Below are positions 1-8,559 of a DNA stretch of 64,000 nt, in pieces. Position 1 is the first letter of the stretch. Each line of letters opens with the position of its first letter. This stretch comes from Phycisphaeraceae bacterium (lineage in GTDB: Bacteria; Planctomycetota; Phycisphaerae; Phycisphaerales; UBA1924): contig CP075368.1 of NCBI GenBank assembly GCA_019454185.1, positions 1,426,001-1,490,000 on the forward strand, given 5' to 3'. Made by a program: the position numbers and the translations under genes. A model generated the notes under the pieces. It saw nothing but the letters and a program-made list of their open reading frames with translations, had not been told where the DNA came from and did not search any database.

Positions 1-42
1 GGATGACCCGTTTCTCCCGTTGATCCCGAAAGGACCTTGACC

Positions 43-1101
43 ATGCCCGGCCATGCTGAACCCCAGGAGCCAACCACCTCGTCACAGGGCTCAGCCACTG
101 CCGGAGATGCACAAGACCGACGCCCGACGGCATCCGAAGCGATTCGACTCGGCGTCGGCGGCATGATGATGGGGCTCGCCAACCTCGTACCCGGTATCTC
201 CGGTGGGACGATGCTCGTCGCAGTCGGCGTCTACCGAAACTTCATCGACGCCGTGGCGAGTGTCTCAAGAGGGCGGCTTACTCAGCGTGTCGTGTTGACG
301 CTGGGCATCGTCGCAACGATGGCGATCATCTCGATCGGCGCATTCGCCTCGCTGATCGCGTTCAGTCTGAGCACCTTTCGCTGGGGCATGTACAGCATGT
401 TCATAGGACTCACACTCGGCGGAGCGCCCCTGCTGATCAGACTCACACGCCCATGGAACACGGCCGCGTGGATAGGGCTCATCCTCGGCCTCACTTCCAT
501 GATCGCACTCGTGTGGATCCAGGCCGGGGAACCCGCAGCAAACGCATCAACATCCAGCGGCGTGCTCATGCTCGTGCTCGCCTCCGCGGCTGGCGCAAGC
601 GCAATGATCCTCCCAGGCGTCAGCGGCGCGTACCTGCTCCTCCTGCTCGGTCAGTACGACCAGATCATCACGGCTGTCAAGGACTTCATCAGTGCGGGTC
701 TGAAGGGCGACATCTCAGGCGTCATGGCGCAGATGAACGTCCTGATCCCGGTCGGCATCGGCGTGCTCTTCGGGATTGTTGCCGTCTCAAACATCTTGAA
801 AATCCTGCTCGCCAAGGCCGAGCGTGCCACACTCGGATTCTTGCTCGGCCTGTTGCTCGCCGCCCCCGCCGGGCTCTACCCGTTCCAAGAGGGCGTGCCG
901 CCGAAGGTCGGTGAAGTCTTCAAGGGCGAGGCCGTCACGGAAGCAAACGTCGAGACATTCGCAGCGCCCGCCTACGCCAAGAACTGGACACTTCGGACAT
1001 TCAAGCCCGCACCCACGCAGATCACTGGCAGCGTCGCGCTGGTCGGCCTTGGCTTCGCGATGACCATGGCCCTGACGCTCCTCGACCGCAAGAAGCATTG
1101 A
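43..1101 (+). CDS. DUF368 (PopT-type) polytopic membrane protein
   Basis: A 352-residue inner-membrane protein. Two related segments carry the family signature: GMMMGLANLVPGISGGTM near residue 40 and ASAMILPGVSGAYLLLLLGQYD near residue 187, each a glycine/proline-rich re-entrant-like motif between hydrophobic helices. About eight hydrophobic segments follow an approximately 30-residue polar N-terminus. DUF368 proteins have been linked to recycling of undecaprenyl phosphate across the membrane (PopT); that role is family knowledge, not shown here. ATG 43 is chosen over TTG 37 because AAAGGA lies about 9 bases before it. The gene ends just before the island boundary at 1135, so it belongs to the host chromosome. 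Confidence 0.85.
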   Translation: MPGHAEPQEPTTSSQGSATAGDAQDRRPTASEAIRLGVGGMMMGLANLVPGISGGTMLVAVGVYRNFIDAVASVSRGRLTQRVVLTLGIVATMAIISIGAFASLIAFSLSTFRWGMYSMFIGLTLGGAPLLIRLTRPWNTAAWIGLILGLTSMIALVWIQAGEPAANASTSSGVLMLVLASAAGASAMILPGVSGAYLLLLLGQYDQIITAVKDFISAGLKGDISGVMAQMNVLIPVGIGVLFGIVAVSNILKILLAKAERATLGFLLGLLLAAPAGLYPFQEGVPPKVGEVFKGEAVTEANVETFAAPAYAKNWTLRTFKPAPTQITGSVALVGLGFAMTMALTLLDRKKH

Positions 1102-1134
1102 CGTGCTTCGCGGCACGATCCAGCGCGCAACCAA

Positions 1135-1154
1135 TGGGCGCAACAGGACTCGAA
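1135..1154. repeat. attL: 20-bp direct repeat of tRNA-Val 3' end
   Basis: Identical to 16419-16438, which is the last 19 bases plus discriminator of the tRNA-Val gene. The flanking bases differ on both sides (A/G to the left, G/C to the right), so the match is exactly 20 bp. There is no tRNA body next to this copy. It is read as the distal attachment site left by site-specific integration. Confidence 0.8.
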
Positions 1155-1523
1155 GAACCCCAAGATTCACGCGGAAAAGCGATGGCTCGGACGTCCGGCG
1201 GCGCAGAATCCGGCGCACTTGGACCCGATTCCGCCCCGTCCAGCCCCGAGAGACACCCCGACGCCCATCGTGCGGCACGCTCGACCGGCTCCACCCCGCA
1301 CGCCCGAGACCACGCCCCAAGGATCCCCGCTGGCGCGTCCGACGCCCCCGCCCCAGCCGCTGACACCCTCCGCCAGTTCGACGCCCACCGGCCCGACTCC
1401 ACGCTCGCCCCTTCAACCCCCACCGACCCGGACCTCGCCCGCGTGGTCGGAGCGTGGGCCGACCTCCCCCCCGCACTCCGCGCTGGCATCCTGGCGATGA
1501 TCGAAGCGGCTCGCCTGAACTGA
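1155..1523 (+). pseudogene. Displaced integrase C-terminal coding segment (122 codons), in frame with integrase across attP
   Basis: An open frame runs out of the left att repeat to a TGA at 1521-1523. It is rich in Pro, Ala, Ser and Arg and ends in a helical-looking tail, DLARVVGAWADLPPALRAG. It contains SGGAESGA, encoded by a 21-base run (1198-1218) identical to 16263-16283 inside the integrase gene. The frame relative to the att core is the same as that of the integrase at the right end, so excision and circularisation would join integrase codon 429 to this segment and give a 551-residue protein. In the integrated state it has no start of its own. It is either the true 3' end of the integrase gene, cut off by integration, or a relic of a related element. 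Confidence 0.6.
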
Positions 1524-1759
1524 AGGGAATCCCTGCCCAATGTTCCAGTCTGATACTCGGGCAAGGCAGCGCTGCAACGCGCGCACACGCCCCACACCAG
1601 CGAGCTCGCGCGTTTGCGCTTGCGCAAGAAGCAGCACCCAATGCACGCACAGACCCAACGGGTCGCGACACCCTACCATCCAGTTGACTTGCTCTGGCCT
1701 GACTTCCACTCGGCTCCGTTTGGTGCGGTCTGATTATCGGCTAGACTGTCTTCCGGAGC
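1524..1759. other. Non-coding region upstream of hsdR
   Basis: No gene is supported here. The stretch between the displaced integrase tail and hsdR should hold the promoter of the restriction operon. TTGACT at 1684-1689 resembles a -35 box, but no convincing -10 follows at the right spacing. The HsdR start at 1760 is preceded by GGAG at about 7 bases. Confidence 0.4.
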
Positions 1760-4123
1760 ATGCTGAAACGAACCCTTACCGAGACCGAGATCTGCGACCA
1801 GTTCATCACCCCCGCCCTCGTCAAGGCGGGCTGGGAACACGGGGTGCAGATCCGCCGCGAGTACACGTTCACCGATGGCCAGGTCATCGTCCGCGGCAAG
1901 CTGGCCAAACGCGGCGACCGCAAACGGGCCGACTACATCCTCCAACACCACGCCCGAATCCCCTTGGCCGTCATCGAAGCCAAGGACAACACCCACTCCG
2001 TCGGTTCGGGACTCCAGCAGGCCCTGGCCTACGCCAAGGCCCTCGACATCCCCTTCGCGTTTAGTTCCAACGGGGACGCTTTCGTCTTTCACGACCGAAC
2101 CGGACTCTCCAACCCGGTCGAGCGCCAGATCTCCCTGAGCGAGTTCCCCACCCCCGACGAGTTGTGGGCGAGATACCGGGCTTGGAAGGGCATCACCGAC
2201 GACGCCGAACGCCTCGTCCGCCACCCCTTCCACGACGACGGCACCGGCAAGGAGCCCCGGTACTACCAGCGCATCGCCATCCAGCGGACCATCGAAGCCA
2301 TCGCGAACCAGAGCCGGCGCGTCCTCCTCGTCATGGCAACCGGCACCGGCAAGACCTACACCGCGTTCCAGATCATCTGGCGGCTCTGGAAGGCCGGACG
2401 GGTGAAGCGTGTCCTCTTCCTCGCGGACCGCAACATCCTCGTTGACCAGACCAAGACCAAGGACTTTAAGCCCTTCGGTCAGGTGATGACGAAGGTCCAG
2501 AATCGGACCATCGACAAGTCCTTCGAGATCTACCTCGCCCTCTACCAGGCCGTCAGCGGCACCGAAGAGGCCCAGAACGTCTACAAGGAGTTCTCGCGCG
2601 ACTTCTTCGACCTCATCGTGATCGACGAGTGCCACCGCGGTTCCGCCCGCGAGGACTCCGCCTGGCGGGAGATCCTCGACTACTTCCACCCCGCCATCCA
2701 TCTGGGACTGACAGCCACTCCCAAGGAGACCAACGAAGTCTCCACGCTCACCTACTTCGGAGAGCCCGTCTACACCTACTCGCTGAAGGAAGGCATCGCC
2801 GACGGCTTCCTCGCGCCGTACAAGGTCATCCGAATCGATCTTGACCGCGACCTTCAGGGCTGGCGCCCGCCCAAAGGCATGCTCGACGACACCGGCCAGT
2901 TGATCGAGGACCGGATCTACAACCTCAAGGACATGGACCGCGCCCTCGTCCTGAACGCCCGCACCCGCGTCGTCGCCCGAAAGATCTGTGACTACCTCGC
3001 CGAGACCGACCCCTACGGCAAGACCATTGTTTTCTGCGAGGACATCGACCACGCCGAGCGCATGCGCTCCGCCCTCGTCAACGAGATCGGCGAGCGAATG
3101 CCCGAGGAACGGGACAACCTCCATCGCTTCGTCATGCGCATCACCGGCGACAACGACGAGGGCAAGCGAGCCCTCGACGACTTCATCCACCCGGAGAAGC
3201 GCTACCCCGTCATCGCCACGACCTCGAAGCTCCTCACCACCGGCGTCGATGCCCAGACCTGTCGCCTCATCGTCATCGACCAGACCATCGAGTCCATGAT
3301 CGAGTTCAAGCAGATCATCGGCCGCGGCACGCGCATCCACGAGGACACCAACAAGCTCTGGTTCACCATCATGGACTTCAAGAAGGCGACAGAGCTTTTC
3401 GCCGACCCGGACTTCGACGGTGATCCCATCGTCATCATCGACGAGAATGGCGAACGGCCCCCGCGCGGCCGCGGCCCCGGCTCGGACGAGGGCGAGCCCG
3501 GCGAAGACGAGGACCTCACCGATAGCGAACTCGATGGGGACGACGGTGAAGGCGAAGGCCGCGTGAAGTACATCGTCAGCGGCGTGGCGGTCGCTGTCCT
3601 GGCCGAGCGCGTCCAGTACTACGGCCCCGACGGCCGCCTCATCACCGAGTCCATCACCGACTACACACGCTCCGCCGTCAATCGCAACTTCGAGTCCATG
3701 CACGACTTCCTCAACCGCTGGACCAGCGCGGAGAAGAAGCAGGCGATCGTCGATGAACTCGCTGAGAAGGGCGTCCTGTTCCACGAGCTTCAGAAACTCG
3801 TGGGCGAGGGCTACGACCCCTTCGATCTGATCTGCCGCGTGGTCTACGACCGTCCCGCCCTGACCCGCAAGGAACGCGCTATGCAGGTCCGAAAGCGGGA
3901 CGTCTTCACCAAGTACGGCGAGCAGGCCCGTGCCGTCCTCAACGCCCTGCTCGACAAGTACGCCGACGAGGGCGTCTTCCCCGAGGACATAGCGGTCCTC
4001 AGGAACATCCCGTTCAACGAGATCGGCACCCCGCTGGAGATCATCCAGCAGTTCGGCGGCAAGGACGGCTTCCTCGCCGCCATCAAGGAACTCGAGCGCG
4101 AGCTCTATCGCGACGCCGGATAG
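1760..4123 (+). CDS. hsdR: Type I restriction enzyme, restriction/translocase subunit HsdR
   Basis: A 787-residue motor and nuclease subunit that pulls DNA past the bound complex and cuts it. The N-terminal PD-(D/E)xK nuclease is visible as D58 ... E73-A-K75. The superfamily 2 helicase motor follows: Walker A GTGKT at 195-199, DECH at 289-292, a GLTATP motif shortly after, and GRGTR in the second RecA domain. An acidic linker follows near 560-600 and then an EcoEI-type C-terminal domain. The length suits the shorter (EcoEI-like, type IB) HsdR proteins rather than the approximately 1000-residue EcoR124 type. It heads an hsdR-hsdM-hsdS operon inside the tRNA-Val island. No frameshift or missing catalytic motif is seen, so it is probably active. 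Confidence 0.93.
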   Translation: MLKRTLTETEICDQFITPALVKAGWEHGVQIRREYTFTDGQVIVRGKLAKRGDRKRADYILQHHARIPLAVIEAKDNTHSVGSGLQQALAYAKALDIPFAFSSNGDAFVFHDRTGLSNPVERQISLSEFPTPDELWARYRAWKGITDDAERLVRHPFHDDGTGKEPRYYQRIAIQRTIEAIANQSRRVLLVMATGTGKTYTAFQIIWRLWKAGRVKRVLFLADRNILVDQTKTKDFKPFGQVMTKVQNRTIDKSFEIYLALYQAVSGTEEAQNVYKEFSRDFFDLIVIDECHRGSAREDSAWREILDYFHPAIHLGLTATPKETNEVSTLTYFGEPVYTYSLKEGIADGFLAPYKVIRIDLDRDLQGWRPPKGMLDDTGQLIEDRIYNLKDMDRALVLNARTRVVARKICDYLAETDPYGKTIVFCEDIDHAERMRSALVNEIGERMPEERDNLHRFVMRITGDNDEGKRALDDFIHPEKRYPVIATTSKLLTTGVDAQTCRLIVIDQTIESMIEFKQIIGRGTRIHEDTNKLWFTIMDFKKATELFADPDFDGDPIVIIDENGERPPRGRGPGSDEGEPGEDEDLTDSELDGDDGEGEGRVKYIVSGVAVAVLAERVQYYGPDGRLITESITDYTRSAVNRNFESMHDFLNRWTSAEKKQAIVDELAEKGVLFHELQKLVGEGYDPFDLICRVVYDRPALTRKERAMQVRKRDVFTKYGEQARAVLNALLDKYADEGVFPEDIAVLRNIPFNEIGTPLEIIQQFGGKDGFLAAIKELERELYRDAG

Positions 4124-4186
4124 CCGGTCCTCCCGCCGGTCGCTCCCCTCCCCACTCCCCTCGCCACCACACCCCCCGGAAGCCCC

Positions 4187-5704
4187 ATGTCCCTCAGCAC
4201 CAGCATCAAGTCGATTCAAGACGCCATGCGAACCGACGTCGGCGTCGATGGCGACGCCCAGCGCATCGGCCAGTTGGTCTGGCTCTTGTTCCTCAAGATC
4301 TGGGACGATCGCGAGCGCGAATCCGAAGCCCTCGACAGCGACTTCGTCTCCCCTCTTCTCAAGGTCCGCTGGACGGACACGTCCGGCTCCACCCGCACCG
4401 CCCCCGATCTGCGCTGGCGCACCTGGGCCGCCGATCCCGAGGGCGAGACCGGCGACAAACTCCTCACCTTCGTCAACGAGACCCTCTTCCCTGCCCTCAA
4501 GAACCTGGACATCGGGCCAAACTCCAGCGATCCCGCCAAGGCCGCCCTCCGCCGCCGCCGCGCGCTCATCCGGTCCGTCTTCGAAGACGCCTACCAGTAC
4601 ATGAAGTCCGGCACCGTCCTTCGCCAGGTCGTCAACAAGGTCCACGAATCGGTGGACTTCAACAGCAGCAAGTCCCGCCACCTCTTCGGCGAGATCTACG
4701 AGCAGATACTGAAAGACCTTCAGGGCGCCGGCAACGCGGGCGAGTATTACACCCCTCGCGCCGTCACGCAGTTCGCCGTTGACATGGTCGATCCCAAGCT
4801 CGGCGAGATCATCCTCGACCCCGCCTGCGGCACGGGCGGCTTCCTCGCCTGCGCCATCGAGCACATCCGCTCGAAGCAGGTCCGCACGCCCGAGGACGAG
4901 GCGACGCTCCAGTCCTGCATCCGAGGAGTCGAGAAGAAACCACTCCCCCACCTTCTCTGCACCACGAACATGATCGTCCACGGCATCGATGTCCCAACGG
5001 GCATCCTTCGCGACAACACCCTCGAGCGTCCCCTCAGAGACATCACCCTCAAAGACCGCGTCGATGTCATCATCACCAATCCCCCCTTCGGCGGCATGGA
5101 AGAGCCCGGCATCGAGCAGAACTTCCCCGCCGACTTCCGCACCCGCGAGACCGCCGACCTCTTCCTGGTCCTCATCATGGAACTGCTCAAGGACGGGGGC
5201 CGGGCCGCAGTGGTCCTGCCCGACGGCACGCTGTTCGGCGAGGGCGTCAAGACGCGCCTGAAGGAACGCCTGCTCAAGGAGTGCGACCTGCACACCATCG
5301 TCCGCCTGCCCAAGGGCGTCTTCGCGCCCTACACCCCCATCAACACCAATGTGCTGTTCTTCACCAAGGGCCGCCCCACCAAGGCCGTGTGGTACTACGA
5401 ACATCCTTACCCCGACGGATACAAGTCCTACTCCAAGACCAAGCCCATGCGGATCGAAGAGTTTGAGCCGGAGAAGGCGTGGTGGACCAAGCGGACCGAG
5501 ACCGAGCGGGCCTGGAAGGTGTCGATCGAGGACATCAAGGCCCGCGGCTACAACCTGGACATCAAGAACCCCAACGCGCCCGAAGCAAGCCACGACGACC
5601 CGGACGAACTGCTGGCCCAGTACCACGCCGCCCGGGAGCAAGCCGACGCCATCCGGGAACGCCTGCGAAGCATCCTCGCAGAGTCGCTGGAGAAGTCTCT
5701 ATGA
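4187..5704 (+). CDS. hsdM: Type I restriction-modification, adenine methyltransferase subunit HsdM
   Basis: A 505-residue N6-adenine methyltransferase. The N-terminal HsdM helical domain covers about residues 5-150. AdoMet-binding motif I is DPACGTGGF at 211-219 and catalytic motif IV is NPPF at 298-301, the form typical of N6-adenine enzymes. It works with HsdS to methylate the recognition site and with HsdR to restrict unmodified DNA. It lies 63 bases after hsdR, and its stop codon overlaps the hsdS start by 4 bases (ATGA at 5701-5704), so the two subunits that must assemble are translationally coupled. Confidence 0.94.
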   Translation: MSLSTSIKSIQDAMRTDVGVDGDAQRIGQLVWLLFLKIWDDRERESEALDSDFVSPLLKVRWTDTSGSTRTAPDLRWRTWAADPEGETGDKLLTFVNETLFPALKNLDIGPNSSDPAKAALRRRRALIRSVFEDAYQYMKSGTVLRQVVNKVHESVDFNSSKSRHLFGEIYEQILKDLQGAGNAGEYYTPRAVTQFAVDMVDPKLGEIILDPACGTGGFLACAIEHIRSKQVRTPEDEATLQSCIRGVEKKPLPHLLCTTNMIVHGIDVPTGILRDNTLERPLRDITLKDRVDVIITNPPFGGMEEPGIEQNFPADFRTRETADLFLVLIMELLKDGGRAAVVLPDGTLFGEGVKTRLKERLLKECDLHTIVRLPKGVFAPYTPINTNVLFFTKGRPTKAVWYYEHPYPDGYKSYSKTKPMRIEEFEPEKAWWTKRTETERAWKVSIEDIKARGYNLDIKNPNAPEASHDDPDELLAQYHAAREQADAIRERLRSILAESLEKSL

Positions 5705-7323
5705 ATCGGGAGGCCCTACTTGAATCGCTAGCCATGATCGGAGAATCAACCGACGGAATTGCGCGACTCCGTAAACTCGCTATCAAACTTGCTGTTCAGG
5801 GTGTGCTTGTCCCTCAAGATCTCTCCGAAGGGCACGGCAATGATGTTCTCAAGACGGTTGATCCATCAAAAGATCGTAGACTTCGGCCAAAGCAAATCCG
5901 AGATCCTAAACCATTACCATCGCTGTCCACCGAGGAGATTCCTGACCGACTCCCACGCAACTGGGCCGTCACTCGACTCGGACTTGTGACCCAACTCCAG
6001 TATGGTGACGGCATAGACAAGTCTGAACGCGACGATAATGGCTCTGTCCCAGTGATGGGGTCTAATGGTGTCCTTGGGTATCACAGCGAAGCACTTGTTC
6101 CAGGACCAGTTATCGTTGTCGGTCGCAAAGGCTCTGCAGGGGCTCTAACGCTCCAAGAGACCGAATGCTGGCCGAGCGATGTAACCTATTTCGTTCATGC
6201 ACCAGATGGTATAGAGATCAGATACTGGCTACTTACTCTCGAGAATCTAGATCTTCCTAGTCTCTCAAATGGCATCAAGCCCGGCCTGAATCGGGAAGCG
6301 GCTCACATGTTGCCGGTCGCAATCCCTCCCCTCGCCGAGCAGCGCCGCATCGTCGCGAAGGTGGACGAGTTGATGGGGCTGCTCGACGAGTTGGAGCGAG
6401 CGCGGGACTGGCGCGAGGCGCGGCGGGCGGCCTTCCGCGACTCGGCCCTCGCGGCCCTGCAGAACGCCGAGGACGCCCAAGCCGCCCACGCCGCGTGGAC
6501 CCGCATCGCCACCAACCTGGCCGACTGCCTGACCGACCCCGCCGACATCGCCCCCCTCCGCCAGACCATCCTCCAACTGGCCGTCCGCGGCCGGCTGGTG
6601 CCGCAGGATCCCGGGGATGATCCCGTCGAGAACCTCACTGCTTCCGCTGCGAAAGAACTCAAAGCAATAAACGCTCAGAAGCGGACTAAGACGGTTGCCG
6701 ATCGGCCCGAGTACGAACGCGATGATCCATTACCAAACGGCTGGGCTTGGGTTGCTCTCCAGCAGATTGCACAGTTCATCGACTATCGCGGGAAAACTCC
6801 GAAGAAGACGAAGTCCGGCGTCCGTCTCTACACCGCAAAGAATATTCGCCCAGGTCGGATAGTCTCTGAACCTGCTGAGTTTGTATCTCCAGCGACTTAC
6901 AAGACTTGGATGACTCGCGGGTTTCCGATCCGCGGCGACGTCTTGTTTACCACAGAAGCACCCATGGGCAATGCGGCAGTGATTGACGAGACAGTCGAAC
7001 CTGTTTTTGCACTTGCCCAGCGGACAATTTGCATTCATCCCGTTGGCGGCATGGACGGCAGGTACCTCATGAACATGATGCTGTCGCCCTGGTTCAGGGC
7101 TGAACTTGCCTCCCGGGCGACTGGGATGACCGCGACAGGAATCAAGGCAGCCAAACTCCGCTTAATTCGCGTACCAGTTCCACCCGTGGCCGAGCAACAC
7201 CGCATCGTCGCCAAAGTTGATGAGTTGATGGCGGTCTGCGACGAACTCGAACAGCAACTGGCCGAGGCCAAGGCCCATCAGTCCGCCTTCGCTGCCGCGG
7301 CGGTGCATTACCTGGAGATCTGA
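5701..7323 (+). CDS. hsdS: Type I restriction-modification, specificity subunit HsdS
   Basis: A 540-residue DNA-recognition subunit with two tandem half-subunits. Each holds a target recognition domain followed by a conserved helical spacer containing a PxAEQxRIVAKVDELM block (near 205-220 and again near 500-515). It therefore recognises a bipartite site, which cannot be predicted from sequence alone. The start is the ATG overlapping the hsdM stop. The first recognition domain (about 5700-6290) and the second (about 6640-7150) are clearly more AT-rich and less codon-biased than the spacers and neighbouring genes, as expected if recognition domains are exchanged by recombination. Confidence 0.93.
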   Translation: MNREALLESLAMIGESTDGIARLRKLAIKLAVQGVLVPQDLSEGHGNDVLKTVDPSKDRRLRPKQIRDPKPLPSLSTEEIPDRLPRNWAVTRLGLVTQLQYGDGIDKSERDDNGSVPVMGSNGVLGYHSEALVPGPVIVVGRKGSAGALTLQETECWPSDVTYFVHAPDGIEIRYWLLTLENLDLPSLSNGIKPGLNREAAHMLPVAIPPLAEQRRIVAKVDELMGLLDELERARDWREARRAAFRDSALAALQNAEDAQAAHAAWTRIATNLADCLTDPADIAPLRQTILQLAVRGRLVPQDPGDDPVENLTASAAKELKAINAQKRTKTVADRPEYERDDPLPNGWAWVALQQIAQFIDYRGKTPKKTKSGVRLYTAKNIRPGRIVSEPAEFVSPATYKTWMTRGFPIRGDVLFTTEAPMGNAAVIDETVEPVFALAQRTICIHPVGGMDGRYLMNMMLSPWFRAELASRATGMTATGIKAAKLRLIRVPVPPVAEQHRIVAKVDELMAVCDELEQQLAEAKAHQSAFAAAAVHYLEI

Positions 7324-7325
7324 CC

Positions 7326-8450
7326 ATGCCACGCATCCCAGCCGAGCGGGCAGGCGAGCCACTAAGCGTCAAGGGGGCCAAGGTCGAGTTCTCCTACTTC
7401 CCAACCGTGAACACCAGCCGGCGGGACAAACTCCAGACCAAAGTCTTCACCACCGACGCATGGTCGATCATCCATTCGACCGTGCGGCGGGTCCGCCCAA
7501 TCAAACGGGCAAAGAGCGCCGTCGCGTTCGCCGAGCAGGCCGAAGAGTTCTACCAGGCCGCCACGGCCGCGACGACGACCCGGGCAAGGCCGCTACTGCT
7601 CTACTACGCATTCCTGAATCTGACCAAGGCTCTTTGCCTTGTCCAAGGGAATGAGTCGGTCATCGGCAGCGCTCAGCACGGCATATCGGAGAAGGCCAAG
7701 AACGGCGTCACAATCCGCAACGCCGCAATGTCGGCACACCCCACCAACGCCAAAGTCGTCAACATGATTGATGAGTTCCGGGCGGCTTTGGGACTGGACC
7801 GTCTCAAGGATGGCTCCAAGTACCGCGTGCGCGACCTGGCAGCGGGATCTCTTGTCGGCCACCGCCTCTGGTGCACGGCCGACGACCGCAACGACCGCTT
7901 CTTCCGACTCAATCCGGTCGAGTTCCGCCACGATGCCAAGAACAAGCAGATCTGGATGCGTGCCTGGATGAAGAAGAGTGCCGCCACCCACGCGGGCGCG
8001 ACACTTGCCGAGGTGAGCAAGCGCGGTTTCAACGGCCAGTGGCGTCAGGTCAAACCCACCAATCTGTCCGAATCCGACGACACCGTGCTCTGGGAGCAGA
8101 TCACTCCCACGACCTACACGGGCCGACCGACCGACGCACTGGCAGCCCTCGCTCAACAGGCCCGCTCGGTCCTCCACCGATCGATGCGGGTCTCGGAGCC
8201 GTTCCGGGTCTACTACGTCTATGTTCCCCCCAAGCGGTTCAAGGCCCATCATCAGATGGAAGCCCGCTACGCGCTCATCTACTACCTCGGATCCGTGACG
8301 CGGTATCACCCGGCCGACTTCGACGCCATGATGTCGAGCGAGTTCGGCCCGTTCCTGAGCGAGTTCTTGGCATCCGAACCGGGGCAGTTCCTGTTTGAGA
8401 TGGCGTCGCTGTTCGCCGGTCGCGAGATCGTCAGCGTCGGCTTGGCATAA
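7326..8450 (+). CDS. YaaC-like protein
   Basis: A 374-residue cytoplasmic protein. The segment around residues 85-105 (ARPLLLYYAFLNLTKALCL) followed by a glycine/histidine-containing GI turn matches the YaaC family, whose biochemical role is unknown. No enzyme motif or membrane segment is apparent. It begins 2 bases after the hsdS stop, so it is almost certainly co-transcribed and perhaps co-translated with the type I R-M subunits. That suggests an accessory role in restriction or island defence, but this is inference from position only. Confidence 0.6.
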   Translation: MPRIPAERAGEPLSVKGAKVEFSYFPTVNTSRRDKLQTKVFTTDAWSIIHSTVRRVRPIKRAKSAVAFAEQAEEFYQAATAATTTRARPLLLYYAFLNLTKALCLVQGNESVIGSAQHGISEKAKNGVTIRNAAMSAHPTNAKVVNMIDEFRAALGLDRLKDGSKYRVRDLAAGSLVGHRLWCTADDRNDRFFRLNPVEFRHDAKNKQIWMRAWMKKSAATHAGATLAEVSKRGFNGQWRQVKPTNLSESDDTVLWEQITPTTYTGRPTDALAALAQQARSVLHRSMRVSEPFRVYYVYVPPKRFKAHHQMEARYALIYYLGSVTRYHPADFDAMMSSEFGPFLSEFLASEPGQFLFEMASLFAGREIVSVGLA

Positions 8451-8559
8451 CGGAAGTACTGGATGTCGTGGGCTACGCGGGGCAACTGGCCAACAACGTA
8501 CACAGCCCCTGCTGCTGCAGTGCATCAGCGACCCGGCGAGCAACCATGAGGAAGGCGAC

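Noticed and set aside
1135..1160. tRNA-like sequence at the left end
   Set aside because: Only the 3' end of the tRNA is present (20 bases); there is no anticodon arm, so it is an att copy and not a tRNA gene.
1673..5641. A 1322-codon antisense open frame on the minus strand over hsdR and hsdM
   Set aside because: Antisense frames stay open because of GC-rich codon bias. The plus-strand proteins carry complete catalytic motifs; the antisense product is low-complexity Val/Asp/Gly/Glu with no domain.
1760..8450. Second start sites or an anti-restriction gene hidden in the hsd operon
   Set aside because: Gaps are only 63 bases (hsdR-hsdM), an overlap (hsdM-hsdS) and 2 bases (hsdS-YaaC), leaving no room for an additional gene.
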